Shown here piece after piece: positions 30,090 to 43,055 of a stretch of 64,000 nt of DNA. The stretch's first letter is position 1. Every line of letters begins with the position of its first letter. The DNA lies in NCBI GenBank assembly GCA_021907015.1, contig CP091064.1, positions 1,860,001-1,924,000 on the forward strand. Direction: 5' to 3'. Source of the DNA: Pectobacterium sp. PL152. Its GTDB lineage: Bacteria; Pseudomonadota; Gammaproteobacteria; Enterobacterales; Enterobacteriaceae. A model generated the notes under the pieces. That model was not told the DNA's origin. It saw nothing but the letters and a program-made list of their open reading frames with translations, and made no database searches. The position numbers were made by a program, and so were the translations under genes.

Positions 30090-31886
30090 TTGCAAACCTT
30101 TAATGCCGATTTGGCCATTATCGGGGCCGGAGGTGCTGGCCTACGAGCGGCAATTGCTGCCGCAGAAGCCAACCCTCAACTGAAAATTGCGCTGATCTCA
30201 AAAGTCTACCCAATGCGTAGCCATACCGTGGCGGCAGAAGGTGGGTCAGCAGCAGTGACTCAGGAACACGATAGTTTCGATTATCACTTCAACGACACCG
30301 TCTCCGGTGGCGACTGGCTGTGTGAACAAGACGTGGTTGAGCACTTCGTCAAACACTGCCCGGAAGAGATGATTCAACTGGAACAGTGGGGCTGCCCCTG
30401 GAGCCGTAAACCAGATGGTTCTGTCAACGTTCGCCGCTTTGGCGGGATGAAGATCGAACGCACCTGGTTTGCCGCCGATAAAACCGGCTTCCACATGCTG
30501 CATACGCTGTTCCAAACCTCCCTTAAATATCCGCAAATCCAACGTTTTGATGAGCACTTTGTCCTCGACGTTCTGGTCGATGACGGCCAGGCGCGCGGTC
30601 TCGTTGCCATCAATATGATGGAAGGGTCGCTGATTCAGATCCGCGCTAACGCTGTGGTGCTGGCAACAGGCGGCGCAGGTCGCGTGTACCGTTACAACAC
30701 CAACGGCGGCATCGTTACCGGCGACGGTATGGGCATGGCGTTCCGCCACGGCGTACCGCTGCGTGATATGGAATTCGTTCAGTATCACCCGACCGGTCTG
30801 CCCGGTTCCGGTATCCTGATGACCGAAGGCTGTCGCGGCGAAGGCGGCATCATGGTCAACAAAGACGGCTACCGTTACCTGCAAGACTACGGCATGGGCC
30901 CGGAAACACCGCTCGGCCAGCCGAAGAACAAATACATGGAGCTGGGGCCACGCGATAAAGTCTCGCAGGCGTTCTGGCACGAATGGCGCGCTGGCCGCAC
31001 CGTCTCAACCCCGTTGGGCGATGTGGTTTATCTCGATCTGCGCCACCTCGGCGAGAAGAAGCTTCTGGAACGTCTGCCGTTCATCTGCGAACTGGCAAAA
31101 GCTTATGTCGGCGTCGATCCGGTGAAAGAGCCGATTCCTATTCGTCCTACCGCGCACTACACCATGGGCGGCATTGAAACCGATCAAAACTGCGAAACTC
31201 GCATCAAGGGTCTCTTCGCCGTCGGTGAATGTTCCTCTGTTGGCTTGCACGGCGCGAACCGTCTGGGTTCCAACTCGCTGGCCGAACTGGTGGTCTTCGG
31301 GCGCGTTGCAGGTGAACACGCTGTACAGCGTGCACAGGCAGCAGCGCCAGCCAACGGTTCAGCGCTGGACGCGCAAACGCGCGACATCGAACAGCGCCTG
31401 CATGACCTGATGAATCAGGAAGGCACCGAAAGCTGGGCGAAAATCCGCGACGAAATGGGCATGTCGATGGAAGAAGGCTGTGGTATTTACCGCACTACCG
31501 ATCTGATGCAGAAAACCGTCGATAAGATGGCGGAGCTGAAAGAGCGCTTCAAACGCGTGAAAATTACCGACCGCTCCAGCGTGTTCAACACCGATCTGCT
31601 GTACACCGTTGAGCTAGGCCACAGCCTGGATGTTGCTGAATGTATGGCGCACTCGGCGATCAACCGTAAAGAGTCTCGCGGCGCGCACCAGCGTCTGGAT
31701 GAAGGTTGCACCGAGCGTGATGACGTTAACTTCCTGAAGCATACGCTGGCGTTCTATAACCCGGAAGGTGCACCTCGTCTGGAGTACAGCGATGTGAAAA
31801 TTACCAAGCTGCCACCGGCCAAACGCGTATACGGTGCAGAAGGTGATGCGCAGGAAGGCAGCAAGAAGGAGCAGGCGAATGGCTGA
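30090..31886 (+). CDS. frdA: Fumarate reductase flavoprotein subunit
   Basis: Catalytic subunit of quinol:fumarate reductase, which reduces fumarate to succinate in anaerobic respiration on the cytoplasmic membrane face. Seen: N-terminal FAD fold ([15 protein letters not shown]), covalent FAD histidine His45 in [10 protein letters not shown], catalytic region [20 protein letters not shown], and [12 protein letters not shown]. 598 residues. The start is TTG 30090 after CTGGAGG, giving [15 protein letters not shown] like E. coli FrdA. Its stop overlaps the frdB start by 8 bp. First gene of frdABCD. Confidence 0.98.
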   Translation: MQTFNADLAIIGAGGAGLRAAIAAAEANPQLKIALISKVYPMRSHTVAAEGGSAAVTQEHDSFDYHFNDTVSGGDWLCEQDVVEHFVKHCPEEMIQLEQWGCPWSRKPDGSVNVRRFGGMKIERTWFAADKTGFHMLHTLFQTSLKYPQIQRFDEHFVLDVLVDDGQARGLVAINMMEGSLIQIRANAVVLATGGAGRVYRYNTNGGIVTGDGMGMAFRHGVPLRDMEFVQYHPTGLPGSGILMTEGCRGEGGIMVNKDGYRYLQDYGMGPETPLGQPKNKYMELGPRDKVSQAFWHEWRAGRTVSTPLGDVVYLDLRHLGEKKLLERLPFICELAKAYVGVDPVKEPIPIRPTAHYTMGGIETDQNCETRIKGLFAVGECSSVGLHGANRLGSNSLAELVVFGRVAGEHAVQRAQAAAPANGSALDAQTRDIEQRLHDLMNQEGTESWAKIRDEMGMSMEEGCGIYRTTDLMQKTVDKMAELKERFKRVKITDRSSVFNTDLLYTVELGHSLDVAECMAHSAINRKESRGAHQRLDEGCTERDDVNFLKHTLAFYNPEGAPRLEYSDVKITKLPPAKRVYGAEGDAQEGSKKEQANG

Positions 31887-32616
31887 GACGATCAAAACCC
31901 TGAAAATGGAAGTCATGCGCTATAACCCTGAGCAGGACAATGAACCGTATTTTGAGACGTTCGATGTCCCGTACAACACGCAGACTTCCCTGCTGGATGC
32001 ACTGGGTTATATCAAAGATAACCTGGCGCCGGACCTCTCCTACCGCTGGTCCTGCCGTATGGCGATCTGTGGCTCCTGCGGCATGATGGTGAATAATGTC
32101 CCTAAATTGGCCTGTAAAACCTTTCTGCGTGAATACACGAACGGTCTGAAGGTCGAAGCGCTGGGCAACTTCCCCATCGAGCGCGATTTAGTGGTCGATA
32201 TGACCCACTTCATCGAGAGCCTGGAAGCCATCAAGCCGTATATCATTGGCAACGATCGTAAACCTGCTGATGGCCCGAACAAGCAGACTCCAGCGCAAAT
32301 GGCGAAGTATCACCAGTTCTCCGGCTGTATTAACTGTGGTTTGTGCTACGCGGCCTGTCCGCAGTTTGGCCTGAACCCTGAGTTCATCGGCCCGGCGGCG
32401 ATTACGCTGGCGCACCGTTATAACCTGGACAACCGCGATCACGGCAAGAAAGCGCGTATGCCGCAGTTGAACGGCAATAACGGCGTCTGGAGCTGTACGT
32501 TTGTGGGCTACTGCTCAGAAGTGTGTCCGAAGCACGTCGACCCTGCCGCTGCTATCCAGCAAGGCAAAGTCGAGAGCGCGAAAGACTTCATGATCGCCAT
32601 GCTGAAACCACAATAA
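31879..32616 (+). CDS. frdB: Fumarate reductase iron-sulfur subunit
   Basis: Electron-transfer subunit carrying three Fe-S clusters: [2Fe-2S] ([14 protein letters not shown]), [4Fe-4S] ([15 protein letters not shown]) and [3Fe-4S] ([11 protein letters not shown]). I start it at ATG 31879 ([17 protein letters not shown]), overlapping the frdA stop. An upstream in-frame ATG at 31834 lies inside frdA and would add a basic extension absent from the family. 245 residues, close to E. coli FrdB. Confidence 0.97.
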   Translation: MAETIKTLKMEVMRYNPEQDNEPYFETFDVPYNTQTSLLDALGYIKDNLAPDLSYRWSCRMAICGSCGMMVNNVPKLACKTFLREYTNGLKVEALGNFPIERDLVVDMTHFIESLEAIKPYIIGNDRKPADGPNKQTPAQMAKYHQFSGCINCGLCYAACPQFGLNPEFIGPAAITLAHRYNLDNRDHGKKARMPQLNGNNGVWSCTFVGYCSEVCPKHVDPAAAIQQGKVESAKDFMIAMLKPQ

Positions 32617-32629
32617 GGGAGGGACAATG

Positions 32630-33396
<767 letters not shown>

Positions 33397-33421
33397 AATG
33401 TAATACTGTAAATTTGTACTC

Positions 33422-33460
33422 AACGGCCTGCACGACATCGTCGCAGGCCGTTTATTTTTC
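33422..33460 (+). terminator. frd operon terminator
   Basis: 10-bp stem AACGGCCTGC (33422-33431) and GCAGGCCGTT (33443-33452) followed by TATTTTT, 25 bp after frdD. Confidence 0.85.
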
Positions 33461-33519
33461 CCGCCGGACCACGCTCATCGTCTACACTGGAACAGAGATG
33501 AAAACGATGAGACGTCAAT

Positions 33520-34104
33520 ATGATGCATTTTACCGCTATTCGCTTTAACGCTCTTTTCTTCAAAACTCTGTTATTAACCATCAGACGCCGCGGAAAAGCC
33601 TGCATTGCCGCGCTGGTGGCGCTCTTCTCTGTCGCCTGTAGCGTAACACCGCCCGATAACGTCGCCGTGGTGGAAAATTTTGACGTCAATCGCTACCTCG
33701 GCACATGGTATGAGATCGCCCGTCTCGACCATCGCTTTGAACGCCATCTCGAACGCGTAACAGCAACCTACAGCCCGCGGGAAGACGGCGGCATCAAGGT
33801 TATCAACCGTGGCTTTAATGTCGAAAAACAGGAATGGAAAGAGAGCACCGGGAAAGCCTATTTCACGGACTCGCCTCAGCGAGGCGCACTAAAAGTGTCG
33901 TTCTTCGGGCCGTTTTATGGCGGTTACAACATTATTGAGCTGGATGACGATTACCGCTACGCCCTGATTTGCGGGCCGAACCGCGACTACCTGTGGATCC
34001 TCTCACGCACGCCAACGCTGGATGCCGCGACACGCGACAAACTGGTCGCTACAGCCAAACGCTACGGCTTCCCGACAGAAGCCCTTATCTGGGTCAATCA
34101 GTAA
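33520..34104 (+). CDS. blc: Outer-membrane lipocalin lipoprotein Blc
   Basis: Bacterial lipocalin that binds lysophospholipids or fatty acids, anchored in the outer membrane. A lipoprotein signal with lipobox FSVAC lies near residue 40, so the listed start (ATG 33520) may be too far upstream. The lipocalin motif GTWYEIARLDHRFER and the closing block LWILSRTPTLDAATRDKL are present. 194 residues against 177 in E. coli. It follows frdD as in enterics, with its own transcription unit after the frd terminator. Confidence 0.93.
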   Translation: MMHFTAIRFNALFFKTLLLTIRRRGKACIAALVALFSVACSVTPPDNVAVVENFDVNRYLGTWYEIARLDHRFERHLERVTATYSPREDGGIKVINRGFNVEKQEWKESTGKAYFTDSPQRGALKVSFFGPFYGGYNIIELDDDYRYALICGPNRDYLWILSRTPTLDAATRDKLVATAKRYGFPTEALIWVNQ

Positions 34105-34144
34105 CCTGAGCGAATCAGTCACAACACAGGGGATAACCGATGTG

Positions 34145-34498
34145 TTATCCCATGATCTTATCGCGAAACATAAAGAAAACCGCGCCTAAGAGACACAGCC
34201 CCGCCCAAATATAATCGGTGCGGAACGGCTCTTTTAAAATGATCATAGAGAAAGGGATAAATACGGAAAGGCTGATCACTTCCTGCAATATTTTCAATTG
34301 GCCGGCTGAAGCAACCTGATAGCCAATCCGGTTTGCAGGCACCTGCAAGAGGTATTCGAATAACGCGATACCCCAGCTAACCAATGCGGCAATTATCCAG
34401 GTACGGCCGCTGAAATAGCGTAGATGTCCATACCAGGCGAACGTCATAAATATGTTACTCAATGTCAGCATGCCGACAGTAATGAAAATAGGCGACAT
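34145..34498 (-). CDS. DMT-superfamily small membrane protein (DUF486)
   Basis: 117 residues with four predicted membrane helices (MLTLSNIFMTFAWYGHL, IAALVSWGIALFEYLLQVP, ISLSVFIPFSMIILKEPF, GLCLLGAVFFMF). The pattern FEYLLQVPANRIGY is characteristic of DUF486 proteins, single-repeat relatives of drug/metabolite transporters. Function unknown. It converges on blc and lies downstream of a repeat element. Confidence 0.85.
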   Translation of the reverse strand: MSPIFITVGMLTLSNIFMTFAWYGHLRYFSGRTWIIAALVSWGIALFEYLLQVPANRIGYQVASAGQLKILQEVISLSVFIPFSMIILKEPFRTDYIWAGLCLLGAVFFMFRDKIMG

Positions 34499-34612
34499 TA
34501 TTACTTCTCCGAGTGATCCACTTTCACATTATCTCGCCGCGGGGAAGAAAACACCACAAACGGCATTTTCTTCCACTCGGAAAAGTTATTACGACTTATT
34601 TCCTAAAGCATA

Positions 34613-34803
34613 CCTAGATAATTCGAGTTGCATGCAGGCGGCAACGCAGAGACAAATCGGTTAGAGACCGATTTGAACAGCGCTCGCGCTGGCCCGAAGG
34701 GTGGACCTCATTTATGAGGTCCATTAATCCCCAGGAGCTTACATCAGTAAGTGACTGGGGTGAGCGAGGAAAGCCAACACACATGCAGCTTGAAGTATGA
34801 CGG
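34613..34803. repeat. Multi-hairpin intergenic repeat (YPAL/ERIC-like)
   Basis: About 190 bp with imperfect terminal inverted repeats (34613-34634 and 34782-34803, about 16 of 22 matching). Three internal stems are seen: AAATCGGT/ACCGATTT, GGACCTCAT/ATGAGGTCC and CCCCAG/CTGGGG. Non-coding. It abuts the ecnB stop codon. It resembles palindromic repeats dispersed in soft-rot and Yersinia genomes; the family name is tentative. Confidence 0.65.
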
Positions 34804-34935
34804 TTATTGGGCGCTGCGCTGAATGGCCTTTCCGCCCGCTTCCACATCTTGCCCAACGCCTCGGGTGGTATTACACCCCACCACCGCAGAGAGAATAACC
34901 AGAGAGAAAATGGCAACAAAAGCTTTCTTTAACAT
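34804..34935 (-). CDS. ecnB: Entericidin A/B-family lipoprotein
   Basis: 43-residue lipoprotein read MLKKAFVAIFSLVILSAVVG then CNTTRGVGQDVEAGGKAIQR. Lipobox AVVGC, then the GVGQDVEAGGKAI block that defines entericidins, small membrane lipoproteins of the toxin/antidote-type ecnAB locus linked to stationary-phase lysis. Its place between the frd/blc genes and efp matches enterics. Only one entericidin is present. The stop codon touches a repeat element. Confidence 0.88.
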   Translation of the reverse strand: MLKKAFVAIFSLVILSAVVGCNTTRGVGQDVEAGGKAIQRSAQ

Positions 34936-35075
34936 ACTCGGTTCCTTCTTTATGAGAGTAGGACTTCAACGGTACGAAAGGACTGCTTTTTAAGCGTAGC
35001 CAATTTTAATGCTTGTAACGGTTTTTTCGGACGAGGAGCAAAACAGAGGGAGACTTAAGTGAGGAGAAAAGGAAT

Positions 35076-35103
35076 TAAAAAAGCCGCCCTTATAGAAGGC
35101 GGC
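35076..35103 (-). terminator. efp terminator
   Basis: Stem GCCGCC/GGCGGC (35083-35088/35098-35103) followed on the minus strand by a T6 run, directly after the efp stop. Confidence 0.85.
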
Positions 35104-35116
35104 ATTTCCAGATACA

Positions 35117-35683
35117 TTATTTAACGCGTGAAACGTACTCACCAGAACGCGTGTCAACTCTGACCACTTCGCCGATCTGTACGAACAATGGCACTTTAAC
35201 GACCGCGCCGGTGCTCAGCGTTGCTGGCTTACCACCAGTACCTGCGGTATCGCCTTTCAGGCCTGGATCGGTATCGGTGATTTCAGCTTCGATAAAGTTC
35301 GGTGGCTGAACGGCGATAGGACGACCATCCCACAGGGTAACGATACATTCAGCGTTGTCCTGCAGCCATTTTGCAGAATCACCCACGGTCTTCTCTTCAA
35401 CCTGATGCTGTTCAAACGTCTCAGGGTGCATGAAGTGGTAGAACTCACCATCGTTATACAGGTAGTTCATGTTGGTATCTACAACGTCTGCGCCTTCTGC
35501 AGAATCGGTAGATTTGAAGGTTTTCTCAACGCGAGAACCCGTCAACAGACGACGCATTTTTACGCGAGCAAAAGCCTGGCCTTTACCCGGCTTAACAAAT
35601 TCACTGGATTCGATGGCATACGGCTCGCCTTCGAACATGATTTTAAGACCGGAACGGAAATCGTTGCTAGAATAAGTCGCCAT
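35117..35683 (-). CDS. efp: Translation elongation factor P
   Basis: tRNA-shaped factor that relieves ribosome stalling at polyproline. 188 residues with the KOW-like N-domain, two OB domains and the modified lysine Lys34 in [13 protein letters not shown], the site of (R)-beta-lysylation. The presence of epmA and epmB in the same window shows that the lysylation route operates. Divergent from epmB with about 40 bp between the starts. Confidence 0.98.
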   Translation of the reverse strand: MATYSSNDFRSGLKIMFEGEPYAIESSEFVKPGKGQAFARVKMRRLLTGSRVEKTFKSTDSAEGADVVDTNMNYLYNDGEFYHFMHPETFEQHQVEEKTVGDSAKWLQDNAECIVTLWDGRPIAVQPPNFIEAEITDTDPGLKGDTAGTGGKPATLSTGAVVKVPLFVQIGEVVRVDTRSGEYVSRVK

Positions 35684-35725
35684 AAAGGCCCTCTACAATT
35701 TTAATACTGGTACGAAGCCAAAAAA

Positions 35726-36781
35726 ATGGCACACATTGTAACCCTAAATATACCTTCCAGAGAAGATTGGTTGCAGCAACTTGCAGACGTAATTACCGAT
35801 CCTGATGAATTACTGCAACTTTTGGCACTGAACGATCACGCTAAACTCCGACAAGGTAACGATGCACGCAGGCTTTTTGCTCTGCGAGTACCGCGCGCCT
35901 TCGCTGCACGGATGCAAAAAGGCAATCCTGACGATCCGTTGCTGCTACAGGTATTAACCGCACGCGAGGAGTTTACTGCCACGCCAGGCTTCACCCACGA
36001 CCCGCTTGATGAGCAACACAGTGTCGTACCGGGGCTACTGCACAAATATCACAACCGCGCGTTATTGCTGGTTAAAGGCGGCTGCGCGGTGAACTGTCGC
36101 TACTGCTTCCGCCGCCATTTCCCGTATCAGGATAATCAGGGCAATAAGGCCAACTGGCGTCAGGCGCTGGATTATATCCGCCAGCATCCCGAACTGGATG
36201 AGATCATTTTTTCCGGCGGCGACCCGCTGATGGCCAAAGACCACGAGCTGGACTGGCTAATCACCGAGCTGGAGCATATCCCGCATCTGAAACGCCTGCG
36301 CATTCACAGCCGCTTGCCGGTGGTGATCCCTGCACGTATTACCGACGCGCTGTGCGATCGTCTGTCCCGCAGTTCGCTTCAGGTGTTGCTGGTGACGCAT
36401 ATTAACCACCCGCAGGAAATTGATCCTGATTTAACACAAAGTATGGCGCGTTTGCGCCGCGCAGGCGTGACGCTGCTCAACCAAAGCGTGCTGCTGCGCG
36501 GGGTGAATGACAACGCAGAAACGCTCGCCCGACTCAGCAATGCATTATTTGACGCGGGTATTCTGCCTTATTACCTACACGTACTGGATAAGGTACAGGG
36601 TGCTGCACACTTTCTGGTGGATGACAACGAGGCGCGCGTCTTGGTGAAAGCGCTAATGAAGAAGGTATCCGGCTATCTGGTACCGCGTCTGGCGCGGGAA
36701 ATCGGTGGCGAAGCCAGCAAAACACCGCTGGATTTAGGGATGAAACAGCATCAGGACGACACTGAGCGATCGGTAGGTTAA
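35726..36781 (+). CDS. epmB: EF-P beta-lysylation protein EpmB (lysine 2,3-aminomutase)
   Basis: Radical-SAM, PLP-dependent enzyme that converts (S)-alpha-lysine to (R)-beta-lysine for EpmA. Radical-SAM cluster motif CAVNCRYC (CX3CX2C) within GGCAVNCRYCFRRHF, then IIFSGGDPLMAKD and the PLP region PYYLHVLDKVQGAAHF. 351 residues (342 in E. coli). Divergent from its substrate gene efp. Confidence 0.96.
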   Translation: MAHIVTLNIPSREDWLQQLADVITDPDELLQLLALNDHAKLRQGNDARRLFALRVPRAFAARMQKGNPDDPLLLQVLTAREEFTATPGFTHDPLDEQHSVVPGLLHKYHNRALLLVKGGCAVNCRYCFRRHFPYQDNQGNKANWRQALDYIRQHPELDEIIFSGGDPLMAKDHELDWLITELEHIPHLKRLRIHSRLPVVIPARITDALCDRLSRSSLQVLLVTHINHPQEIDPDLTQSMARLRRAGVTLLNQSVLLRGVNDNAETLARLSNALFDAGILPYYLHVLDKVQGAAHFLVDDNEARVLVKALMKKVSGYLVPRLAREIGGEASKTPLDLGMKQHQDDTERSVG

Positions 36782-36787
36782 TTATAA

Positions 36788-36815
36788 GGTGAGAGCAGGT
36801 TTCCCTACTCTCACC
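36788..36815. terminator. Bidirectional terminator between epmB and yjeI
   Basis: 8-bp stem GGTGAGAG (36788-36795) and CTCTCACC (36808-36815) between two convergent genes, with a pyrimidine-rich flank on the plus side. Confidence 0.6.
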
Positions 36816-36830
36816 CGGTTTCTCTCTAGC

Positions 36831-37178
36831 TTAAGGACATTTGTAGACGCTGCCGCTCATCTTGCTGTCCAGCGGCGCAAAGCTTGACCAGAAGGTCTCA
36901 CTCGGACTGGTTGCGCCATAGACCGTATTGCCCCCCATCGCCGCCGCTTTATTACGCAGATCGTTTGCCGCACCGCGCATAGAACTGCCATCGCTATGAT
37001 TGCCCGCCAGCCAGTTAGACTGGCTACCGCTGGCCTGCCCCAACAGCTGACATTCGCTGCCTGGCTTGGTATCCGTGAACGTCACGGCCTGCCCGGCGGC
37101 GCTGAGTTGGCTACTGCTACTGCTGCATCCCGCCAGCAGCACTGCCGCGGCGAATCCCAACAAAATACGAACCTGCAT
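36831..37178 (-). CDS. yjeI: YjeI-like DUF4156 lipoprotein
   Basis: 115-residue lipoprotein with signal MQVRILLGFAAAVLLAGC (lipobox LLAGC) and a DUF4156 domain (GSECQLLGQASGSQSNWLAG, RNKAAAMGGNTVYGATSPSE). Function unknown; relatives sit in the envelope. Located between epmB and pgi. Confidence 0.85.
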   Translation of the reverse strand: MQVRILLGFAAAVLLAGCSSSSSQLSAAGQAVTFTDTKPGSECQLLGQASGSQSNWLAGNHSDGSSMRGAANDLRNKAAAMGGNTVYGATSPSETFWSSFAPLDSKMSGSVYKCP

Positions 37179-37221
37179 GTCTTCCTCCTTGCGATTGAAA
37201 AACCAAAGGGCACAGGCCCGC

Positions 37222-39361
<2,140 letters not shown>

Positions 39362-40738
39362 ATGTCTGCAACTGAAGTTTCCGCAAACGCGAATTCTACC
39401 GTTATTGCCAAATTTGGCGGCACCAGCGTGGCGGACTTTGACGCCATGAATCGCAGCGCCGATGTGGTGTTATCGAATCCAAATGTACGAGTTGTGGTGC
39501 TGTCGGCGTCGGCAGGTATCACCAATTTACTGGTTGCGCTCGCCGAAGGCCAGGCGCCGGAAATTCGCGCCGAGCATCTGGCGAAAATCCGCCAGATCCA
39601 ATACGCCATCATCGATAGGCTGACCAACCAAAGCGTTATTCGCGATGAAATTGACCGCATGCTAGACAGCGTCACCACGCTGTCTGAAGCCGCGGCGCTC
39701 GCGACGTCCAACGCGTTGACCGATGAACTGGTCAGCCACGGCGAACTCATGTCGACTCTGCTGTTTGTCGAGATTCTGCGCCAGCGTGATGTCGTGGCAG
39801 AATGGTTCGATGTGCGCAAAATCATGCGCACCGACGATCACTTTGGCCGTGCACAGCCGGACTGCGACGTGCTGGGCGAACTGACGCGCAGCCAGCTGCA
39901 GCCGCGCCTTGAGCAAGGTCTGGTGATCACACAGGGCTTCATCGGCAGTGAGGCGAAAGGCCGCACGACTACGCTGGGCCGCGGCGGTAGCGATTATACC
40001 GCGGCGCTGCTGGGCGAAGCCCTCAACGTCAGCCGGATTGATATCTGGACCGATGTTCCCGGCATTTACACGACCGACCCACGCGTGGTGCCGACGGCAA
40101 AACGAATCGACCAGATCATGTTTGAAGAAGCCGCCGAAATGGCGACATTTGGCGCGAAAGTCCTGCACCCCGCGACGCTGCTGCCCGCTGTGCGTAGCGA
40201 TATCCCCGTGTTCGTCGGCTCCAGCAAAGATCCAGCCGCGGGCGGTACGCTAGTGTGCAATAAAACCGAAAACCCGCCGCTGTTCCGCGCGTTGGCGCTG
40301 CGTCGTAAGCAAACGCTGCTTAAGCTGTATAGCCTGAACATGCTGCACGCACGCGGTTTTCTGGCCGAAGTGTTCAGCATTCTGGCGCGTCACAACATCT
40401 CCGTTGACCTGATCACCACGTCAGAAGTCAACGTCGCACTGACGCTCGACACCACTGGTTCCACCTCCACGGGCGACAGCCTGCTGTCCAGCGCCCTGCT
40501 GACCGAACTGTCATCGCTGTGTCGTGTCGAGGTTGAAGAGAATCTGTCGCTGGTCGCACTGATCGGCAACAATCTGTCTCAGGCCTGTGGGGTCGGAAAA
40601 GAAGTGTTTGGCGTACTGGAACCTTTCCGTATTCGCCTGATCTGCTACGGCGCCAGCAGCAACAACCTGTGCTTCCTGGTACCGGGTGATGATGCCGAGC
40701 GAGTCGTGCAGACGCTGCACCGCAGCCTGTTCGAGTAA
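39362..40738 (+). CDS. lysC: Lysine-sensitive aspartokinase III
   Basis: Phosphorylates aspartate, the first step to lysine, threonine, methionine and diaminopimelate. 458 residues. N-terminal kinase signature VIAKFGGTSVADFDAMN, GRGGSDYTAALLGEAL, then two ACT domains (LLKLYSLNMLHARGFLAEV) through which lysine inhibits. Controlled by the lysine riboswitch directly upstream; the start ATG 39362 follows the CACGAGG site seen in E. coli. Confidence 0.98.
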   Translation: MSATEVSANANSTVIAKFGGTSVADFDAMNRSADVVLSNPNVRVVVLSASAGITNLLVALAEGQAPEIRAEHLAKIRQIQYAIIDRLTNQSVIRDEIDRMLDSVTTLSEAAALATSNALTDELVSHGELMSTLLFVEILRQRDVVAEWFDVRKIMRTDDHFGRAQPDCDVLGELTRSQLQPRLEQGLVITQGFIGSEAKGRTTTLGRGGSDYTAALLGEALNVSRIDIWTDVPGIYTTDPRVVPTAKRIDQIMFEEAAEMATFGAKVLHPATLLPAVRSDIPVFVGSSKDPAAGGTLVCNKTENPPLFRALALRRKQTLLKLYSLNMLHARGFLAEVFSILARHNISVDLITTSEVNVALTLDTTGSTSTGDSLLSSALLTELSSLCRVEVEENLSLVALIGNNLSQACGVGKEVFGVLEPFRIRLICYGASSNNLCFLVPGDDAERVVQTLHRSLFE

Positions 40739-41105
40739 ATTCACGACGCGTAGTCGGTCTCTTCGTTATATTTTTATGCAGACGCGGATTTTGCCGTTAT
40801 TCGGCGTAAAAATTATGCAGAGGAGATAGCAGGCTTAGGATGAGCCGCAGGACGCGGCGAAAGCTTGCGCCACGCATGGAGCGTGTCGCAAGCGGTCCGT
40901 TAAGCCCGATATCGACGAAGGCACCGCGTCAGCGGCATAATTTCCGCCGAAAGCCTGGGGTCACGGGGCAAGCGGCGTCTGAACCGTCCCGTGTCGGGCG
41001 CATGCTACGAGGTAGCATGAAAATGGCAGCATTATCGCACACGAAACTATCTCTCAGTCAGCATAAAAATAGACGGCTGTATCCAGTGAGCCCCTACAAA
41101 GGGAA
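40739..41105. other. lysC-yjbB convergent intergenic region
   Basis: 367 bp between convergent genes, mostly taken up by copy 1 of the three-copy structured repeat (40803-41048). No gene. Confidence 0.7.
40803..41048 (+). repeat. Structured dispersed repeat, copy 1
   Basis: About 245 bp starting GGCGTAAAAATTATGCAG and ending CGCACACGAAACT. Stems: 40863-40875 with 40881-40893 (13 bp, one mismatch), CACGGG/CCCGTG (40972-40977/40988-40993), and CATGCTAC/GTAGCATG (41001-41008/41012-41019). Homologous to 48052-48297 and, inverted, to 53110-53355, with compensatory changes in the stems. Confidence 0.8.
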
Positions 41106-42750
41106 TCACAGTGTCAGCGGTGACTCTTCGCGTTCTTCCTCACCATCCTGCTGCACAATCAATACGTTATACGCTACCGCACAGAACAGTGAGTTCAGTC
41201 GATTCATGTCCCCGAGTAAACTCAGATGGAGCGAACTGGTTTCCAGACTCTGTACGTTGTGCTGATGTAAGCGATCGACATGCGCGTGCGCATAACGACG
41301 GTTCATAATACGGAAGCGATGTTTGGCACGACGCAGGCGTTTCGCGCTGGTGATATCCTCAGACAGGAAAACCGACAGCCCCAGACGCAGATTCGCCAGC
41401 AGTTGTTCATGCAAATGGTTCAACTCTTCCAGACCCTGTGCAGAAAACGCCATGCGTACGCCGGAGGAATGATTGGCGATGTCGTCTGCCATGCGCTCGA
41501 TAATATCTCCCGCCTGCTCCAGATTCAGCGCCACTTCGATCACTTCCGCCCAGCGCCGAGAATCCCGCTCATCTAATCCATCTTTCTGAATCTGCGCCAG
41601 ATAGAGCTTAATCGCGGTGTAAAGAATATCGACATCATCATCAAGCCGGCGAATTTCCCGGCGTTGCATATGGTCGCCCTGCAACACTTCGCGGTACAAC
41701 CGCAGCATCTGCTCCAGCACATCGCCAATTCGCAGCGTTTCCCGCGCCGCGTTGGCTAACGCCAGCGCTGGCGTGTCCAGCGAACTGGTATCCAAATGGC
41801 GCGGTTTCATCTGGACATCGACCTGCGGTGAATCAGCAATCATCGCGCAGGACAGGCGCGCCACCACGCCGGTAAGCGGAATCAGCAGCAGGCAACGAAT
41901 CAGGTTGTAAAACAGGTGGAAGTAGATCACCAGCTCTTCGGCACCCAACGGAATACGCGTCAGCCAGCGCGAAAGCGGCTCAACCAGCGGCAGCACGACC
42001 AGACACCCGATCAGCTTGAATAGCATGCTGCCGAGCGCCACGCGTCGACCTTCCGCATTCTGCGTCGAGGTGCTCATCATCGTCAGTAACCCGCTGCCCA
42101 GATTGGCACCAATGACCAGACACATCGCTACTTCCAGCGAAATCACACCGCTTGCCGTCAAGGTTGCCGTCAGCAGTACCGCCGCCAGACTGGAATAGGT
42201 AATCACCGCGAACAACGCGCCAACCAGCGCGTCCAGCATGACGTCGCCCGTCAACGAGGAAAACAGCACCTTCACGCCCGACGTCTGCGTGATCGGGGCA
42301 GCAGCCACGACAATCATTTCCAGCGCCAGCAGAATCAGCCCGAGCCCAATCGCCACACGGCCAATCTGCCCAACCCGCGTCTGCTTGCGGCTGAGGAAAA
42401 TATCACGCCAAGAAAAATCAGCAGCGGAGAAAGCCAGGACAGGTCGAACGTCAGAATTCGCACCATCAGTGCCGTCCCGACATCTGCCCCGAGAATAATC
42501 ACCAGCGCAGGCGTTAGCGCCACCAGCCCCTGTGAGACAAACGAGGTTGTCAGCAACGCGGTCGCATTGCTGCTCTGCACCAGCGCAGTAACGCCAATAC
42601 CAGCCATAAAAGCTAACGGTTTTTCTCAACGCTGTCGCTGAGAACCCGCCGTAACTGGGTGCCATAAACCCGCATAATACCGGTACGGACAATGTGAGTG
42701 CCCCACACCAGTAACGCAATCGCAGAAAGGAGATTCAGCAGTGTTAACAA
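41106..42750 (-). pseudogene. yjbB: Na/Pi-cotransporter II-related protein YjbB, frameshifted
   Basis: Inner-membrane phosphate transporter of the NptA/PNaS family (YjbB exports phosphate in E. coli) with a PhoU-like cytoplasmic C-terminus. The family signature ALVQSSNATALL is clear, as is the second repeat GANLGSGLLTMMSTS. Base losses at the T5 run 42620-42624 and the A4 run 42397-42400 split the N-terminus over three frames; one added base at each restores about 548 residues. I choose TTG 42750 (reads MLTLLNLLSAIALLVWG as in E. coli) because GGAGG lies 10 bp upstream. Converges with lysC. Confidence 0.88.
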
Positions 42751-43055
42751 AAAATCCGCGCCTCCAGCTAAACATGTGTTGATGAAATACGATCTGTTGA
42801 TGACGTAATGAACGACCATCTTACCAGATGTTAGCAGGCCTTACTGCGAGGCAGCCCGCGCTGGAGAAAAATCGTTCAGTAATCAATTACTGATAAAAAT
42901 TAATTAACTGACAATATTTAAAAAACAGAATCCAAATCAATAAGCCCATAATTTTGCCTCACACCTTCCCCAGTTAGCGCTATGCTCTTTTTATCCCTAT
43001 AACTCTTATGGGTTATAACCCCGCAGTATTCCGCTAGCTCGTGTAAGGAAAATGG

